DNA of 43,515 bases, from assembly GCF_011516835.1 (NCBI RefSeq), contig NZ_WOTB01000028.1:1-43515 (forward strand). The letters run 5' to 3'. Below the pieces are notes generated by a model. That model saw only the letters and a list, made by a program, of their open reading frames with translations, was not told where the DNA came from and did no database searches. Shown here piece by piece: positions 34,540 through 43,505 of the stretch (positions within the stretch are counted from its first letter, which is position 1; every line of letters starts with the position of its first letter). This DNA comes from Acetobacter musti (GTDB lineage Bacteria > Pseudomonadota > Alphaproteobacteria > Acetobacterales > Acetobacteraceae). The position numbers and the translations under genes are program-made.

Positions 34540-34666
34540 GATCGGTCTTCTGGCTGTGCGTTCTGTTGCTGGCCGGGGTCGGCTTTTTCCGTTTTGTCGC
34601 GTTTTGGTTCCGGTGCGTTTCTTTCCTATCGTATTTCTGTCCTGACGGGGCGCGGGTGGTCCCGGG

Positions 34667-35770
34667 TCAGTCTGCGGAAGGGATATGCTCGCTGTATTCG
34701 GGCCAGCGGGCGATCAGTTCGGCGATGACGGGGGCGCCGGCACGTTCGTTATTATCGAAGGCGAGGGCCTGACCGGGGCCTTCATCGCCCATGGAACTGA
34801 CCGGGTCCTGTCCTGGCGGCGGCATGTCGAAATTGCTGGCTGAGCGCAGGACCATGATGCGCTGCGCGTCGACATAGCCGCGCCGGGCCAGCAGGCGCAT
34901 TTCGCTCTGGTTGGTCTGGCTTTCCTCGTTGGTCATGACGAACTGGCCGTGTCCTTTCGTCCAGAGCGCGACCCAGCGTTCCGCCCAGCGGTTGCGGGAG
35001 GCGCCGTGCCAGTAGCGCAGGGCGCCGAGGGTCTCGCCCATCATCACGAACGGGGCTTTGCGGGCGTTCGGGTAGCCTTTCCATGCCGCGCGCCGGCGGG
35101 CGATTTCGGGGTCGTCATCCATTTTCACGGTGCGGCTGACGGCGAAGGCCCAGCGGGCGAGGCCCTGGTTGAGAGGATAGGCCTTGCTCAGTTCTTCGAT
35201 ATCGGTGACGGAGCCGTAATGGTTGGGGTCGGAGGGAAGGGCGTCCGGCCTGTCGGCGCCGATTGCGTAGAGCCCGTAAGGCCAGGATTTCGGTACGTCG
35301 CGGTCATCGATTTCGCGCAGGGCGTCACCGTCCACGACCCAGCGCGCCCAGGCGACGCTGCCGACCGAGGTGGTGTTCGGGTCCGCGCCTGAGATGCCGG
35401 TGAAGATCCAGTAGGTTCGGTGGAGATCGAAATGCGGGTCGAGCGCGAGGGCCATCAGATCCGTTGCGCCGTCGCGCAGGACAAGGCCGTACACGCCGTC
35501 CGGGTTTCGTCTCAGGATGGGGCGGGGCACGCCGCGCACGGGGACGATCTCGTCGAGATGTTCGCGTTCGACCCAGTCCTGATATTCACCGGGGACATCG
35601 CCTTTGTCTTCGCCGTTTTCCCAGCCGGCGACCACGATGACTTTGGGCGCGAGGATCGCTGTGGTGGCCGGCGACTGTGTTGCCGGTTGTGTTGCGGGGG
35701 TGGCGCAGCCGGCGAGCGGAAGGACTGACAGCAGGGTGGTGGCGAGCAGGCGCGGGGCGAAGCGTTTCAT
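34667..35770 (-). CDS. Purine nucleoside permease (NUP) family lipoprotein
   Basis: A 367-aa protein of the NUP family (PF06516), first described in yeast as a purine nucleoside permease and with a nucleoside-phosphorylase-like fold. Recognisable parts are KVIVVAGWENGEDKGDVPGEYQ, DLMALALDPHFDLHRTYWIFTGISG, SVAWARWVVDG and KAPFVMMGETLGALRYWHG. The ATG at 35770 gives a lipoprotein signal (LLSVLPLAGC, cysteine at about 23), so the protein is anchored outside the inner membrane. An upstream ATG at 35806 would spoil this signal. Together with the purine catabolism cluster 5 kb away it hints at use of external purines, but co-regulation is not shown. Confidence 0.85.
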   Translation of the reverse strand: MKRFAPRLLATTLLSVLPLAGCATPATQPATQSPATTAILAPKVIVVAGWENGEDKGDVPGEYQDWVEREHLDEIVPVRGVPRPILRRNPDGVYGLVLRDGATDLMALALDPHFDLHRTYWIFTGISGADPNTTSVGSVAWARWVVDGDALREIDDRDVPKSWPYGLYAIGADRPDALPSDPNHYGSVTDIEELSKAYPLNQGLARWAFAVSRTVKMDDDPEIARRRAAWKGYPNARKAPFVMMGETLGALRYWHGASRNRWAERWVALWTKGHGQFVMTNEESQTNQSEMRLLARRGYVDAQRIMVLRSASNFDMPPPGQDPVSSMGDEGPGQALAFDNNERAGAPVIAELIARWPEYSEHIPSAD

Positions 35771-36270
35771 GCGGGTGAGTATGCACAATCGTAACGAATG
35801 TGCCACCGGATCCGGATCGGACTGTCCCGTCGGGTTCAGCGGTTATGAGGCCTGTTCTGCACCGGATTTTTTCCCCGGAGGCCATTACCGAATAATATTT
35901 TTGGAGAATTCCGAACGGGTTGCACGCGATCAGTTTCCTGTCGGCCAGGCTGAAAGCAAGATATGGCCATAGCATGACATGATGAGAGAGAATCTGCGCA
36001 GCGCGGTGAGGCCATGTTCAGAAGCGCTCCGGAAGAAGGAACCTCCGTGCATGCGGCGTGCCAGTTGTTCCAGCAGGTCGTTTCCTTCCTTCCCGTATTT
36101 GCCTATGCCGAGACGAAAGAGAATTCGCTGAATTTGATAAAAAGAGCCAAGCGTTCTGTATTTATTCGAAAAAAATATAACAAAAAGATTGATAATCAGG
36201 ATAAATTTAAAATTTTCAGATGTCTGAAACGAAGTATAATTGAGTTACATTTAGGCAGAAAAAATTATGA
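35771..36270 (+). other. 500-bp gap: start of the AT-rich island
   Basis: GC content drops sharply from about 35870. A lysine-rich open frame of 90 codons (36014-36286) overlaps the start of the next gene but lacks family resemblance or coding-like codon use, and is not called. The AT-rich text (for example 36160-36190) probably contains the promoter of the 36271 gene. No terminal inverted repeats or integrase were seen. Confidence 0.5.
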
Positions 36271-37371
36271 ATGGCTGGTGCTGTGAAATATTGCGTTAAA
36301 CCCGATTCCGGGCGTCTGTTTCCGTTCAGCCGCTATAATGACCCTCGTGGTGGCGGATCGTCGGCACTGGAGCGTAATATTTTGCGCTACAGAGCTATCG
36401 AGATCACGCTCTATCTTTTCTATAACGAAGAAATACGAAATTTTATGTTAACGGATGTGTATCCAGTTGCGATCTGTGAGAATTTTTATGCGATTTCCGA
36501 AGTTCCCGATAAGAAACGGTTGAGCTGTCTTCTGGACAGATTATTGCGGGATGCTGAAGCGGCGAATAAATTATCCATTGAAGATGCAGATACCTTGCGG
36601 CAGACGTTTCTGGGTGCCGGTCAGGAAGGAAAAAAACTTAAGATTGCATTTGCATTCGCAGTTAAAATCGGGATTTTTAGTGAGGAAGAGGCATCTGAAT
36701 TGCAGATGCTTCTGGGTTATCGGAATGATATTGCACACAGAATTCATCTGGTGATGTCCGATATAAGCCGTAATTATGAGGCAATTAATTACACGAACTA
36801 TTTCCGTCCAAAATATAAATATGAGGCTTTAGGAAAGCTGCGTGTATTCCGAAATATAATACCAACGCGTATAGCGAAGAAATTAAGACGTACATTGGGA
36901 CTTAACAGTGCTTTGTTTGAGATGGCTGAGCATGTTTTTGAGCTGGATTTGAGAAGACTAGATCGGCTCATTGCGAAACAGATTGTTCGTGAACGTGAAC
37001 GCTATAAGAAAATCAGCGGAGAATTTAACCTGCAGGGAACAGAGCTTGTGGAAGATCTGTCACCACGTTTTCCTGCAAATCACCGTTCCAGTCGTACAAG
37101 CTGCGGAGATAACTATATGCCGGCGACTGGTCATCTCACTAAACGCGGTGTTGAAATTTGCTACCGGCTTTTTGATATGGGAAAGACTCCATTAGCAGTC
37201 GCTTATTTAATGGGGATGTCTCTCCGTTCGGCGAAACGACGTCAGCAAAACTGGATCAAATCCGGTGGCTTTTCGCGTATAAGGGCAGAAGTTAAGCGAT
37301 ATGACATGTATACAATGCAAAAATCAGGAACTGAGATGATCTCAATGAAAAAAACGGGTGAAGGGGTCTGA
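36271..37371 (+). CDS. Unrecognised protein with HEPN-like R-x4-H motif and C-terminal HTH-like segment
   Basis: 366 aa, family not recognised. The N-terminal half is helical and ends in LLGYRNDIAHRIH (about 148-158). R-N-D-I-A-H (151-156) is exactly the R-x4-H pattern, with a polar residue after Arg, that marks HEPN ribonucleases and related HEPN proteins. Residues about 288-333 (LTKRGVEICYRLFDMGKTP, then AVAYLMGMSLRSAKRRQQNW) look like a helix-turn-helix of the kind in transposase/regulator DNA-binding domains. The middle is Arg/Lys-rich. Codon use is AT-rich and unlike all neighbours, so acquisition by transfer is likely. No nucleotidyltransferase or antitoxin partner follows directly. It could be a toxin, a defence component, or a regulator. 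The start ATG 36271 has a weak AGGCAG upstream. Confidence 0.65.
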   Translation: MAGAVKYCVKPDSGRLFPFSRYNDPRGGGSSALERNILRYRAIEITLYLFYNEEIRNFMLTDVYPVAICENFYAISEVPDKKRLSCLLDRLLRDAEAANKLSIEDADTLRQTFLGAGQEGKKLKIAFAFAVKIGIFSEEEASELQMLLGYRNDIAHRIHLVMSDISRNYEAINYTNYFRPKYKYEALGKLRVFRNIIPTRIAKKLRRTLGLNSALFEMAEHVFELDLRRLDRLIAKQIVRERERYKKISGEFNLQGTELVEDLSPRFPANHRSSRTSCGDNYMPATGHLTKRGVEICYRLFDMGKTPLAVAYLMGMSLRSAKRRQQNWIKSGGFSRIRAEVKRYDMYTMQKSGTEMISMKKTGEGV

Positions 37372-37379
37372 GACCCCTT
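37361..37379 (-). terminator. Rho-independent terminator of the cys genes
   Basis: AAGGGGTC (37361-37368) pairs with GACCCCTT (37372-37379) around a 3-nt loop. On the minus strand the hairpin is followed, after CACCCG, by a run of seven T, as expected for a terminator of cysNC. It overlaps the stop codon of the AT-rich gene on the plus strand. Confidence 0.7.
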
Positions 37380-37385
37380 CCGGGT

Positions 37386-37402
37386 GCAGGGCAGAGCCCT
37401 GC
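37386..37402. repeat. Second hairpin of the paired module
   Basis: GCAGGGC (37386-37392), loop AGA, GCCCTGC (37396-37402), a perfect 7-bp stem seven bases after the terminator hairpin. Together they resemble the two-hairpin module at 6199-6240. Confidence 0.6.
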
Positions 37403-37424
37403 GTTTGTCCCGTTTATAAAGTCC

Positions 37425-39311
37425 TCAGCGGACTTTGCTGAGGATGTAGTCGGTAAGCTTCGTGGCGTTCTGCCCGGCGTCGCCTTTGTCGGCGGCGATG
37501 TGGAGGTCTGGTTTTTCCGGGGCTTCGTAGGGGGCGCTGATGCCGGTGAAGTTTTCGATTTTGCCTTCACGGGCGGCGCGGTAGAGGCCTTTTGAGTCGC
37601 GTTCCTCGCAGGTGGCGAGGCTGGTGTCGATGAAGACTTCCTCGAACTCCTCGCCGATGATTTTCCGGGCCAGAGCACGGTCGGCGCGAAGCGGGGAGAT
37701 CAGGGCGACGAGGACAACCTGCCCGGTCTGAGCGAGGATTTTCGCGACTTCGGCGGCGCGGCGGACGTTTTCGTGACGGTCGGCTTCGGTGAAGCCGAGA
37801 TCGCTGCACAGGCCCATGCGGAGTGTGTCGCCGTCGAGGACGTAGGCATCGATACCGTCCGAGTACAGTTTGCGCTCGGCGAGACGGGCGATGGTGCTTT
37901 TGCCGGCGCCGGAGAGGCCGGTGAGCCAGATGACGCAGGCTTTGTGGCCTTTGCCGCGGGCGCGTTCGCCGGTGCTGACTTCACCGCCCGAGGGGTGGAT
38001 GGCGTGACTGCCTGCGGCGACGGTGGCCGGGCCGAGGAGCGGTGCGCCGCCGACGATGCGCTGGTTGCGATCGACGAGGACGCCGCGGCCGTCTGACGTA
38101 CCGGGCGAGAACGGGTCGAACTGGATGGCCTCGCCGGCGACCAGGGTGATTTCCGCGAAGCCTTCGGGACCGACTTCATCGGCCTGCTGCTCGGTCAGGT
38201 CATCGAGACGCAGGACTGAGTCGATGGAGGCGACGGTGACCTGATGTTCGGCCGTGGCGAGGCGCAGACGGAAGGTCTCGCCGGCGCGGAGCGGTTCCTG
38301 ACGGAGCCAGAACAGGTTAGCGCGGATGCGGGCGGATTTTTCCGGGGCCTGATGTGGCGAGTACAGGAAATCGCCACGGGCGGGGATGACATCCGGCTCC
38401 AGCACGAGGGCGACGGATTCACCGGCGGCGGCCTCGTCACGCACGGGGGCGCTCCAGCGTTCGATGGAGGCGACGCGGGCGGTACCGTTCTGGCTGCCGA
38501 TGCTCAGCTCGTCGCCGACGCGGACGACGCCGCGCTCGATCCGGCCGACGACGTAGCGTTTGTCATCGAAGCGGTAGACGTCCTGGACCGGGAGGCGGAA
38601 TGGGAGCGTGGCACGGATGTTACCGTCGGGGACTTCGGCCAGGGCTTCTGTGAGGATCGGGCCTTTGTACCACGGCGAACGTTCGGAGCGGCTGGCAATG
38701 TTGTCGCCGTCGCGGGCCGAGGCCGGGATGAACAGGGAGGGGGTGAGATCGAGCTGGGCGAGCAGACTGGTGACGGACTGCTCGACGGCGCGGACTTTCT
38801 GCTCGTCGAAGTTCAGCAGATCGACCTTGTTCAGCAGCACGATGATGTGACGGATGCCGATCAGACGCAGCAGCATGGCGTGGCGGCGGGTCTGCTCCTG
38901 GGCGCCTTCATTGGCGTCCACGACCAGCACGGCGGCGTCGGCGTCGGCGGCGCCGGTGATCATGTTGCGGAGGAACTGACGGTGGCCCGGTGCGTCCACG
39001 ATCACGAACTGGCGGTTGCCGAGACGGAAGGGGATGCGCGTTGAGTCGACGGTGACGCCCTGGTCGCGCTCGATCTGGAGGCTGTCGAGCAGGAAGCTCC
39101 ATTCGATGGTCAGGCCGCGCTTTTTCGAGGATTCGATGATCTGCGCGACCTTGCCTTCCTCGAGGTTGTCGGTGTCGTAGAGCAGGCGGCCGATCAGGGT
39201 GGATTTGCCGTGATCGACGTGGCCGACGATGACGATGGGGGTTGCGGATTCAAGGGCCACGTCGCGGTCGATCGGGTCGATGACGGTGGTGGCGGTGAGT
39301 GTTTCGCTCAT
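37425..39311 (-). CDS. cysNC: Sulfate adenylyltransferase large subunit fused to APS kinase (CysN-CysC)
   Basis: Bifunctional 628-aa protein. Residues about 1-430 are CysN, the GTPase that drives ATP sulfurylase: [33 protein letters not shown] and NKVDLLNFD are the G1, G3 and G4 motifs. Residues about 455-628 are APS kinase, with the P-loop [14 protein letters not shown] and [15 protein letters not shown], making PAPS. Both halves look intact. It lies 18 bp downstream of cysD, its catalytic partner. The order on the minus strand is cysH, cysD, cysNC. A terminator hairpin lies 46 bp past the stop. PAPS made here could feed the sulfotransferase at 4875-6017. Confidence 0.95.
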   Translation of the reverse strand: MSETLTATTVIDPIDRDVALESATPIVIVGHVDHGKSTLIGRLLYDTDNLEEGKVAQIIESSKKRGLTIEWSFLLDSLQIERDQGVTVDSTRIPFRLGNRQFVIVDAPGHRQFLRNMITGAADADAAVLVVDANEGAQEQTRRHAMLLRLIGIRHIIVLLNKVDLLNFDEQKVRAVEQSVTSLLAQLDLTPSLFIPASARDGDNIASRSERSPWYKGPILTEALAEVPDGNIRATLPFRLPVQDVYRFDDKRYVVGRIERGVVRVGDELSIGSQNGTARVASIERWSAPVRDEAAAGESVALVLEPDVIPARGDFLYSPHQAPEKSARIRANLFWLRQEPLRAGETFRLRLATAEHQVTVASIDSVLRLDDLTEQQADEVGPEGFAEITLVAGEAIQFDPFSPGTSDGRGVLVDRNQRIVGGAPLLGPATVAAGSHAIHPSGGEVSTGERARGKGHKACVIWLTGLSGAGKSTIARLAERKLYSDGIDAYVLDGDTLRMGLCSDLGFTEADRHENVRRAAEVAKILAQTGQVVLVALISPLRADRALARKIIGEEFEEVFIDTSLATCEERDSKGLYRAAREGKIENFTGISAPYEAPEKPDLHIAADKGDAGQNATKLTDYILSKVR

Positions 39312-39329
39312 GTTCTGTGTTCCCGTCGC

Positions 39330-40124
39330 TCAGAGATAACCGGCGACGCGGAGCCGCTCGAATGCGTCTTCGGATTCATGATCCATGGCGCGGCCGGCGC
39401 GCTCGGATGTGCGTGTGGTCTCAAGTTCGGTGATGATTTCGGCGAGAGTGGAGGCTTCGCTGTCGATGGGCGAGGTGATGTCCTGGTCGCCGAGCGAGCG
39501 GTAGCGTTTGCCGTTTTTCGAGAAATAGAGATCGACGATGGGGATGCCTTCGCGCTCGATATAGCGCCAGATGTCGATTTCGCGCCAGGCGAGGAGCGGA
39601 TGGACGCGGATATGGACGCCGTCCTCATGCGGGGTGGCGTACTGGTCCCAGAATTCGGGCGGCTGGTTGCGGATGTCCCATTTGTGGGAGGCGCCGCGCG
39701 GGCTGAAGACGCGTTCCTTGGCGCGGGTGCCCTGCTCGTCGCGACGGATGCCGGCGATGACGCCCTGGAGCTTATGCTTCTCGATCATGGCGGCGAGGCC
39801 GGCGGTTTTGCGGGCGGCCGAGCGGGCGGCGGGTGGCAGGGTCGGGTCCATTTCCTCGACGGGCGGGCAGTAGCCGAGAAGGAGGTCGAGGTTCCATTTC
39901 TCTGTGTATTCGTCGCGGAACTTATACATTTCCGGGAATTTTTTCTCGGTGTCCACGTGCATGACGGGGAAGGGGACGCGACCGAGGAAGGCCTTGCGGG
40001 CCAGCCAGAGCATGACGTTGGAATCCTTGCCCAGCGACCACAGCATCGCGAGCGGCTTCAGCTTCCGGTAAGCCTCGCGGAGGATGAAGACGCTCTGTGC
40101 TTCGAGCTGATCGAGATGATCCAT
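39330..40124 (-). CDS. cysD: Sulfate adenylyltransferase small subunit
   Basis: Catalytic ATP sulfurylase subunit of the PAPS-reductase-like fold, converting sulfate and ATP to APS. Family segments: MDHLDQLEAQSVFILREAYR at the start, LWSLGKDSNVMLWLARKA with the PP-motif serine loop, HVDTEKKFPEMYKFRDE, GIRRDEQGTRAKERVFSPRG and HPLLAWREIDIWRYIEREG. The ATG at 40124 gives the standard N-terminus and a 264-aa length. The frame is open upstream into cysH but that part is not family-like. It lies 40 bp after cysH. Confidence 0.96.
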   Translation of the reverse strand: MDHLDQLEAQSVFILREAYRKLKPLAMLWSLGKDSNVMLWLARKAFLGRVPFPVMHVDTEKKFPEMYKFRDEYTEKWNLDLLLGYCPPVEEMDPTLPPAARSAARKTAGLAAMIEKHKLQGVIAGIRRDEQGTRAKERVFSPRGASHKWDIRNQPPEFWDQYATPHEDGVHIRVHPLLAWREIDIWRYIEREGIPIVDLYFSKNGKRYRSLGDQDITSPIDSEASTLAEIITELETTRTSERAGRAMDHESEDAFERLRVAGYL

Positions 40125-40164
40125 AGTCCTGGGAAACCTTCTGTTGTCAGATCGCGGCTGTTTG

Positions 40165-40851
40165 TCAGGCCGGCTTGTGGATACCGCATTCGACCTTGTT
40201 CTGCCCTGCCCAGCGACCGGCTCTCGGGTCATCATGGTCGCCGACGGGACGGGTGCAGGGTTCGCAGCCGATTGACGGGTAGCCCTTTTCGGCGAGCGGG
40301 TGACGGGGGAGGTTGCGGCGGGTCATTTCCGCGTCGATTTCCTCTGCCGTCCAGTCGGCGAGCGGGTTGATTTTGATCCGGCCCTCGCCATCGGGTTCTA
40401 CGATTTCCATACGATGGCGGGTGACGGCCTGGGAGCGTTTCCGTCCGGTTACGAGCGCGGGGAATGGCAGGGTTGCGAGATCAAGCGGCTCGACCTTGCG
40501 GAGCTGGCAGCAGGCGTCGGGGTCGAACGCCCAGAGCTGGGATTGCGGGTCGCGCTGTTCCAGTTCCTTTTCAGGAGGGTGGATATCGCGGACGTTTGTG
40601 AGGCCGAGCGTGCGGGCGAGATCGCGGCGGTAGTCCAGCGTTTCGGGAAAATGCATGCCGGTTTCGAGGAACAGCACCGGCAGGGACGGGTCGATATCAG
40701 CCACGAGGGCGAGCAGAAGGGCGGATTCCGCGCCGAATGACGACAGGATGGCGAGTTCGCCCTCAAGTGCGATCGCGGCGGCGCGCAGGATCGCGCTGGC
40801 GTCGCTGCCTGCGTTCCGGATCGTCGCAATCTGCTGCTGAGTGACTGTCAT
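40165..40851 (-). CDS. cysH: Assimilatory phosphoadenylyl/adenylyl-sulfate reductase (CysH)
   Basis: Reduces activated sulfate to sulfite. Besides the nucleotide-binding LSSFGAESALLLAL and the catalytic ECGIH near the C-terminus, it has the two Cys pairs DACCQLRKVEPL and GCEPCTRPV that bind a 4Fe-4S cluster. Those pairs mark the APS reductase type, which reduces APS directly rather than PAPS. From ATG 40851 the protein is 228 aa and starts MTVTQQQIATIRNAG. An in-frame ATG at 40923 would add 24 residues and neither has an obvious ribosome site, so the start is uncertain. It is the first gene of the minus-strand cys set. The divergent GST gene starts at 41096. Confidence 0.92.
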   Translation of the reverse strand: MTVTQQQIATIRNAGSDASAILRAAAIALEGELAILSSFGAESALLLALVADIDPSLPVLFLETGMHFPETLDYRRDLARTLGLTNVRDIHPPEKELEQRDPQSQLWAFDPDACCQLRKVEPLDLATLPFPALVTGRKRSQAVTRHRMEIVEPDGEGRIKINPLADWTAEEIDAEMTRRNLPRHPLAEKGYPSIGCEPCTRPVGDHDDPRAGRWAGQNKVECGIHKPA

Positions 40852-41002
40852 CTCGGTTGTTTGCCGGGTGTTGTACGAGGAGGAAACGTAATTCAGGGGC
40901 ACCATGTAGGGCTTTAACGCCATGACATCAAGTGAATGGACGATCGCGGAGTGTGTGGTTTTCAGAGTAGCGCGTTAATTCACTGTTGTTTGTCGTGAAT
41001 AA

Positions 41003-41722
<720 letters not shown>

Positions 41723-41739
41723 GGCGGCACGGTTCCTGG

Positions 41740-41779
41740 CGGGACGGGTGGGGCGGTCAGCTCTGTCCGTCCCGTTTTT
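41740..41779 (+). terminator. Rho-independent terminator after the GST gene
   Basis: CGGGACGG (41740-41747) pairs perfectly with CCGTCCCG (41767-41774) and is followed by five T (41775-41779). It is 18 bp past the GST stop and on the right strand. Confidence 0.85.
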
Positions 41780-42181
41780 CAGTTGTATGCCCGGGTTCGT
41801 TTTTCTGCCTGTTCAGATGATCCGGTGAATGAACGAAATCTCGCGGCCGACATGATGAATAGAGTGAAGATGAGTCCGGTTGTGAAACCATTTCTGCCGG
41901 CATTTAAAGTATTTCAGCATGTCCGCATCATGATGAAGGCGGTTATCGGCTTCAGCATGGCTCTGTTTCTGAATGGTCTGGCCCGTGTCATTTTTCCATG
42001 ACCTGATCAGCAGTTATACGGGTATAAGGATTTTTTATTTCACGGTGAAAATGATTATTTTCGTTTTTGTCCTGACGATTCTGTCTGGTCTTTGTTTCAT
42101 GCGGTCTGGTTTGTGGAGTCCGCTGGATATTGCGGTATTTTGAAACGCTTTCGTGAAGGGCACCGGTGTTTTCGGGTCAGA
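41780..42181. other. 402-bp gap without a convincing gene
   Basis: AT-rich in the second half (42010-42150). A 72-codon open frame (41783-42001) ends in a hydrophobic stretch (GFSMALFLNGLARVIF) but has no ribosome site and no family resemblance, so it is left uncalled. No repeat or RNA structure was recognised. Confidence 0.4.
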
Positions 42182-43060
42182 TCATGTTGGGGTGTTATTG
42201 TCTTCCAGAGCGTCTTTCAGTGAGGTTGTGAACTGGCCAGGCGCCAGCGGCTGGGGCTGGGAAGGGGCGGGGGCCCAGGCGCTGAGGATGGCCATGTGCA
42301 GGGGCGTTGCGATGGTGCCGTCCGGGCCGGCGTGGCGGTCTTCGAACAGGGAGAGGGCGGCGGGGAACAGGGAAGCCGGGGGTGTTCTGCGGTCGCGGAG
42401 CGCGACGGCGTTGCCTTCGCCGGCGGCGCGGAGGTCGCGGAGAAGGGCGAGGCCGGAGCGGTAGCGGATATCCATGGTTTCGGCGTCCACGACGGGCAGG
42501 GCGAAGCCGGCGCGCTGAAGCAGGGAGGCGCAGTCGCGAAGGGCCGGGAAAGGGGAGATTCGTGGCGAGACGCCGCCGCTGATGGCGAGTTCGGCCTCGC
42601 TGAGGCATTCGCGCAGGCCGGAGAGGGTCGGCAGGACAGGGATGCTGGCGAGAAAGAGGCCGTCGGGTTTCAGGATGTGCCGGATCTGGGCGAAGGTGCC
42701 GGGCAGATCGTTGACCCAGTGCAGGGAGAGATTTGCGACGACGAGATCGAAACGGTGTTCGCCGAAGGGAAGAAATTCCTCGTCGACGCAGACGGAGGGC
42801 GGGGGCGCCTGACGGGCGAGCTTCGGAGAAAAATCACAGCTGATGATGTCGATGCCGCGGGCGCGGAGACCGGGATATGTGGCGCCGCGTCCGCCGATAT
42901 CGAGAGCGAGAGGGAAGGTACGGGTGAGGTCGTCGAGGCGTTCGAGCAGGCGGTCGGCGGCTTCACCGAGGAGGTCTGCGACGCTGCCGAGTGTGGAGGC
43001 GGCGCGGTCGCGATGCAGCCGGACGGCTTTGCGGTCGAATGTCAGATGCTCGTTCTGCAT
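42182..43060 (-). CDS. SAM-dependent methyltransferase (BioC/NDUFAF5-like)
   Basis: Class I methyltransferase of 292 aa. Motif I is LALDIGGRGATYPGLRARG (about 86-104), motif II ends in DIISCDFSP, and VVANLSLHWVNDLPGTF is the post-motif segment, typical of the methyltransferase_11 group. The opening QNEHLTFDRKAVRLHRDRAA resembles the mitochondrial complex I assembly factor NDUFAF5 and its alphaproteobacterial relatives, which often sit beside comF as here. The ATG at 43060 is chosen because the frame upstream (to 43276) is not family-like and overlaps the comF gene. It diverges from comF. Confidence 0.85.
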   Translation of the reverse strand: MQNEHLTFDRKAVRLHRDRAASTLGSVADLLGEAADRLLERLDDLTRTFPLALDIGGRGATYPGLRARGIDIISCDFSPKLARQAPPPSVCVDEEFLPFGEHRFDLVVANLSLHWVNDLPGTFAQIRHILKPDGLFLASIPVLPTLSGLRECLSEAELAISGGVSPRISPFPALRDCASLLQRAGFALPVVDAETMDIRYRSGLALLRDLRAAGEGNAVALRDRRTPPASLFPAALSLFEDRHAGPDGTIATPLHMAILSAWAPAPSQPQPLAPGQFTTSLKDALEDNNTPT

Positions 43061-43184
43061 GGGGAAGCATGTGCGCCTGGTTGTGCGCTGTGCCAAGGGG
43101 AGGCACGGTGGCTGGCATAAACGTGTCCGGAAGTACGATGTTCGGATCAGAGGTGCGGACGGATATCGGGGATGTGGAGATCGG

Positions 43185-43445
43185 ATGGCGGGGCTGATTG
43201 ATTCCGGGCGTCTAGGGCGTTTTGCGAGAGGGGCGGGGCGGTTCGCGCTGGATCTGGTGCTGCCGCCGACATGCACGGCCTGCGGGGTGGAGGTGGATCA
43301 GCCGCATTCGCTCTGTCCGGACTGTTTCGTCCGTGTGCATCCGATTGGCGCGCCGCGATGTGATCAGTGCGGGGTGCCGCTGCCGGCGGAGAGTCATCTG
43401 GGCGTCGACGCGGAAATCTCACAGAAGGGTTGTACATCGGGTTAG
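43185..43445 (+). pseudogene. comF: ComF family protein, truncated after its zinc ribbons
   Basis: ComF proteins (about 240 aa) pair N-terminal zinc ribbons with a phosphoribosyltransferase-like domain and take part in DNA uptake or processing. Here the start is normal: LDLVLPPTCTACGVEVDQP, LCPDCFVRVHP and APRCDQCGVPLP supply the cysteines (C30, C33, C44, C47, C59, C62). After about residue 76 the text (EISQKGCTSG) no longer resembles ComF, and the frame stops at 43445. The DNA turns AT-rich at about 43410-43420, so an insertion has probably cut the gene, and the phosphoribosyltransferase half should lie beyond the window if it still exists. ATG 43185 has GTGGAGA upstream. Confidence 0.75.
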
Positions 43446-43505
43446 ATTATGAAAAAGTCTGTTTTGCACAAAAGAATTTTTCATAAGCAATAAACGAACC
43501 CGATG
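43435..43505. repeat. Nested inverted repeat at the foreign/comF junction
   Basis: CATCGGGTT (43435-43443) is matched by AACCCGATG (43497-43505), and inside them ATGAAAAA (43449-43456) is matched by TTTTTCAT (43477-43484). The tract is AT-rich, unlike comF. It looks like the subterminal structure of a mobile element that enters the window at its right edge; the transposase is not in view. Confidence 0.5.

Noticed and set aside
36014..36286. 90-codon open frame before the AT-rich gene
   Set aside because: Lys-rich translation of AT-rich DNA without family motif; first part is GC-rich and second part AT-rich, so composition changes inside the frame.
41783..42001. 72-codon open frame with a hydrophobic end
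   Set aside because: No ribosome site and no recognisable similarity; overlaps the tail of the GST terminator region.
43435..43505. Rho-independent terminator of truncated comF
   Set aside because: The outer arms are 53 bp apart and no T-run follows; a mobile-element end fits better.
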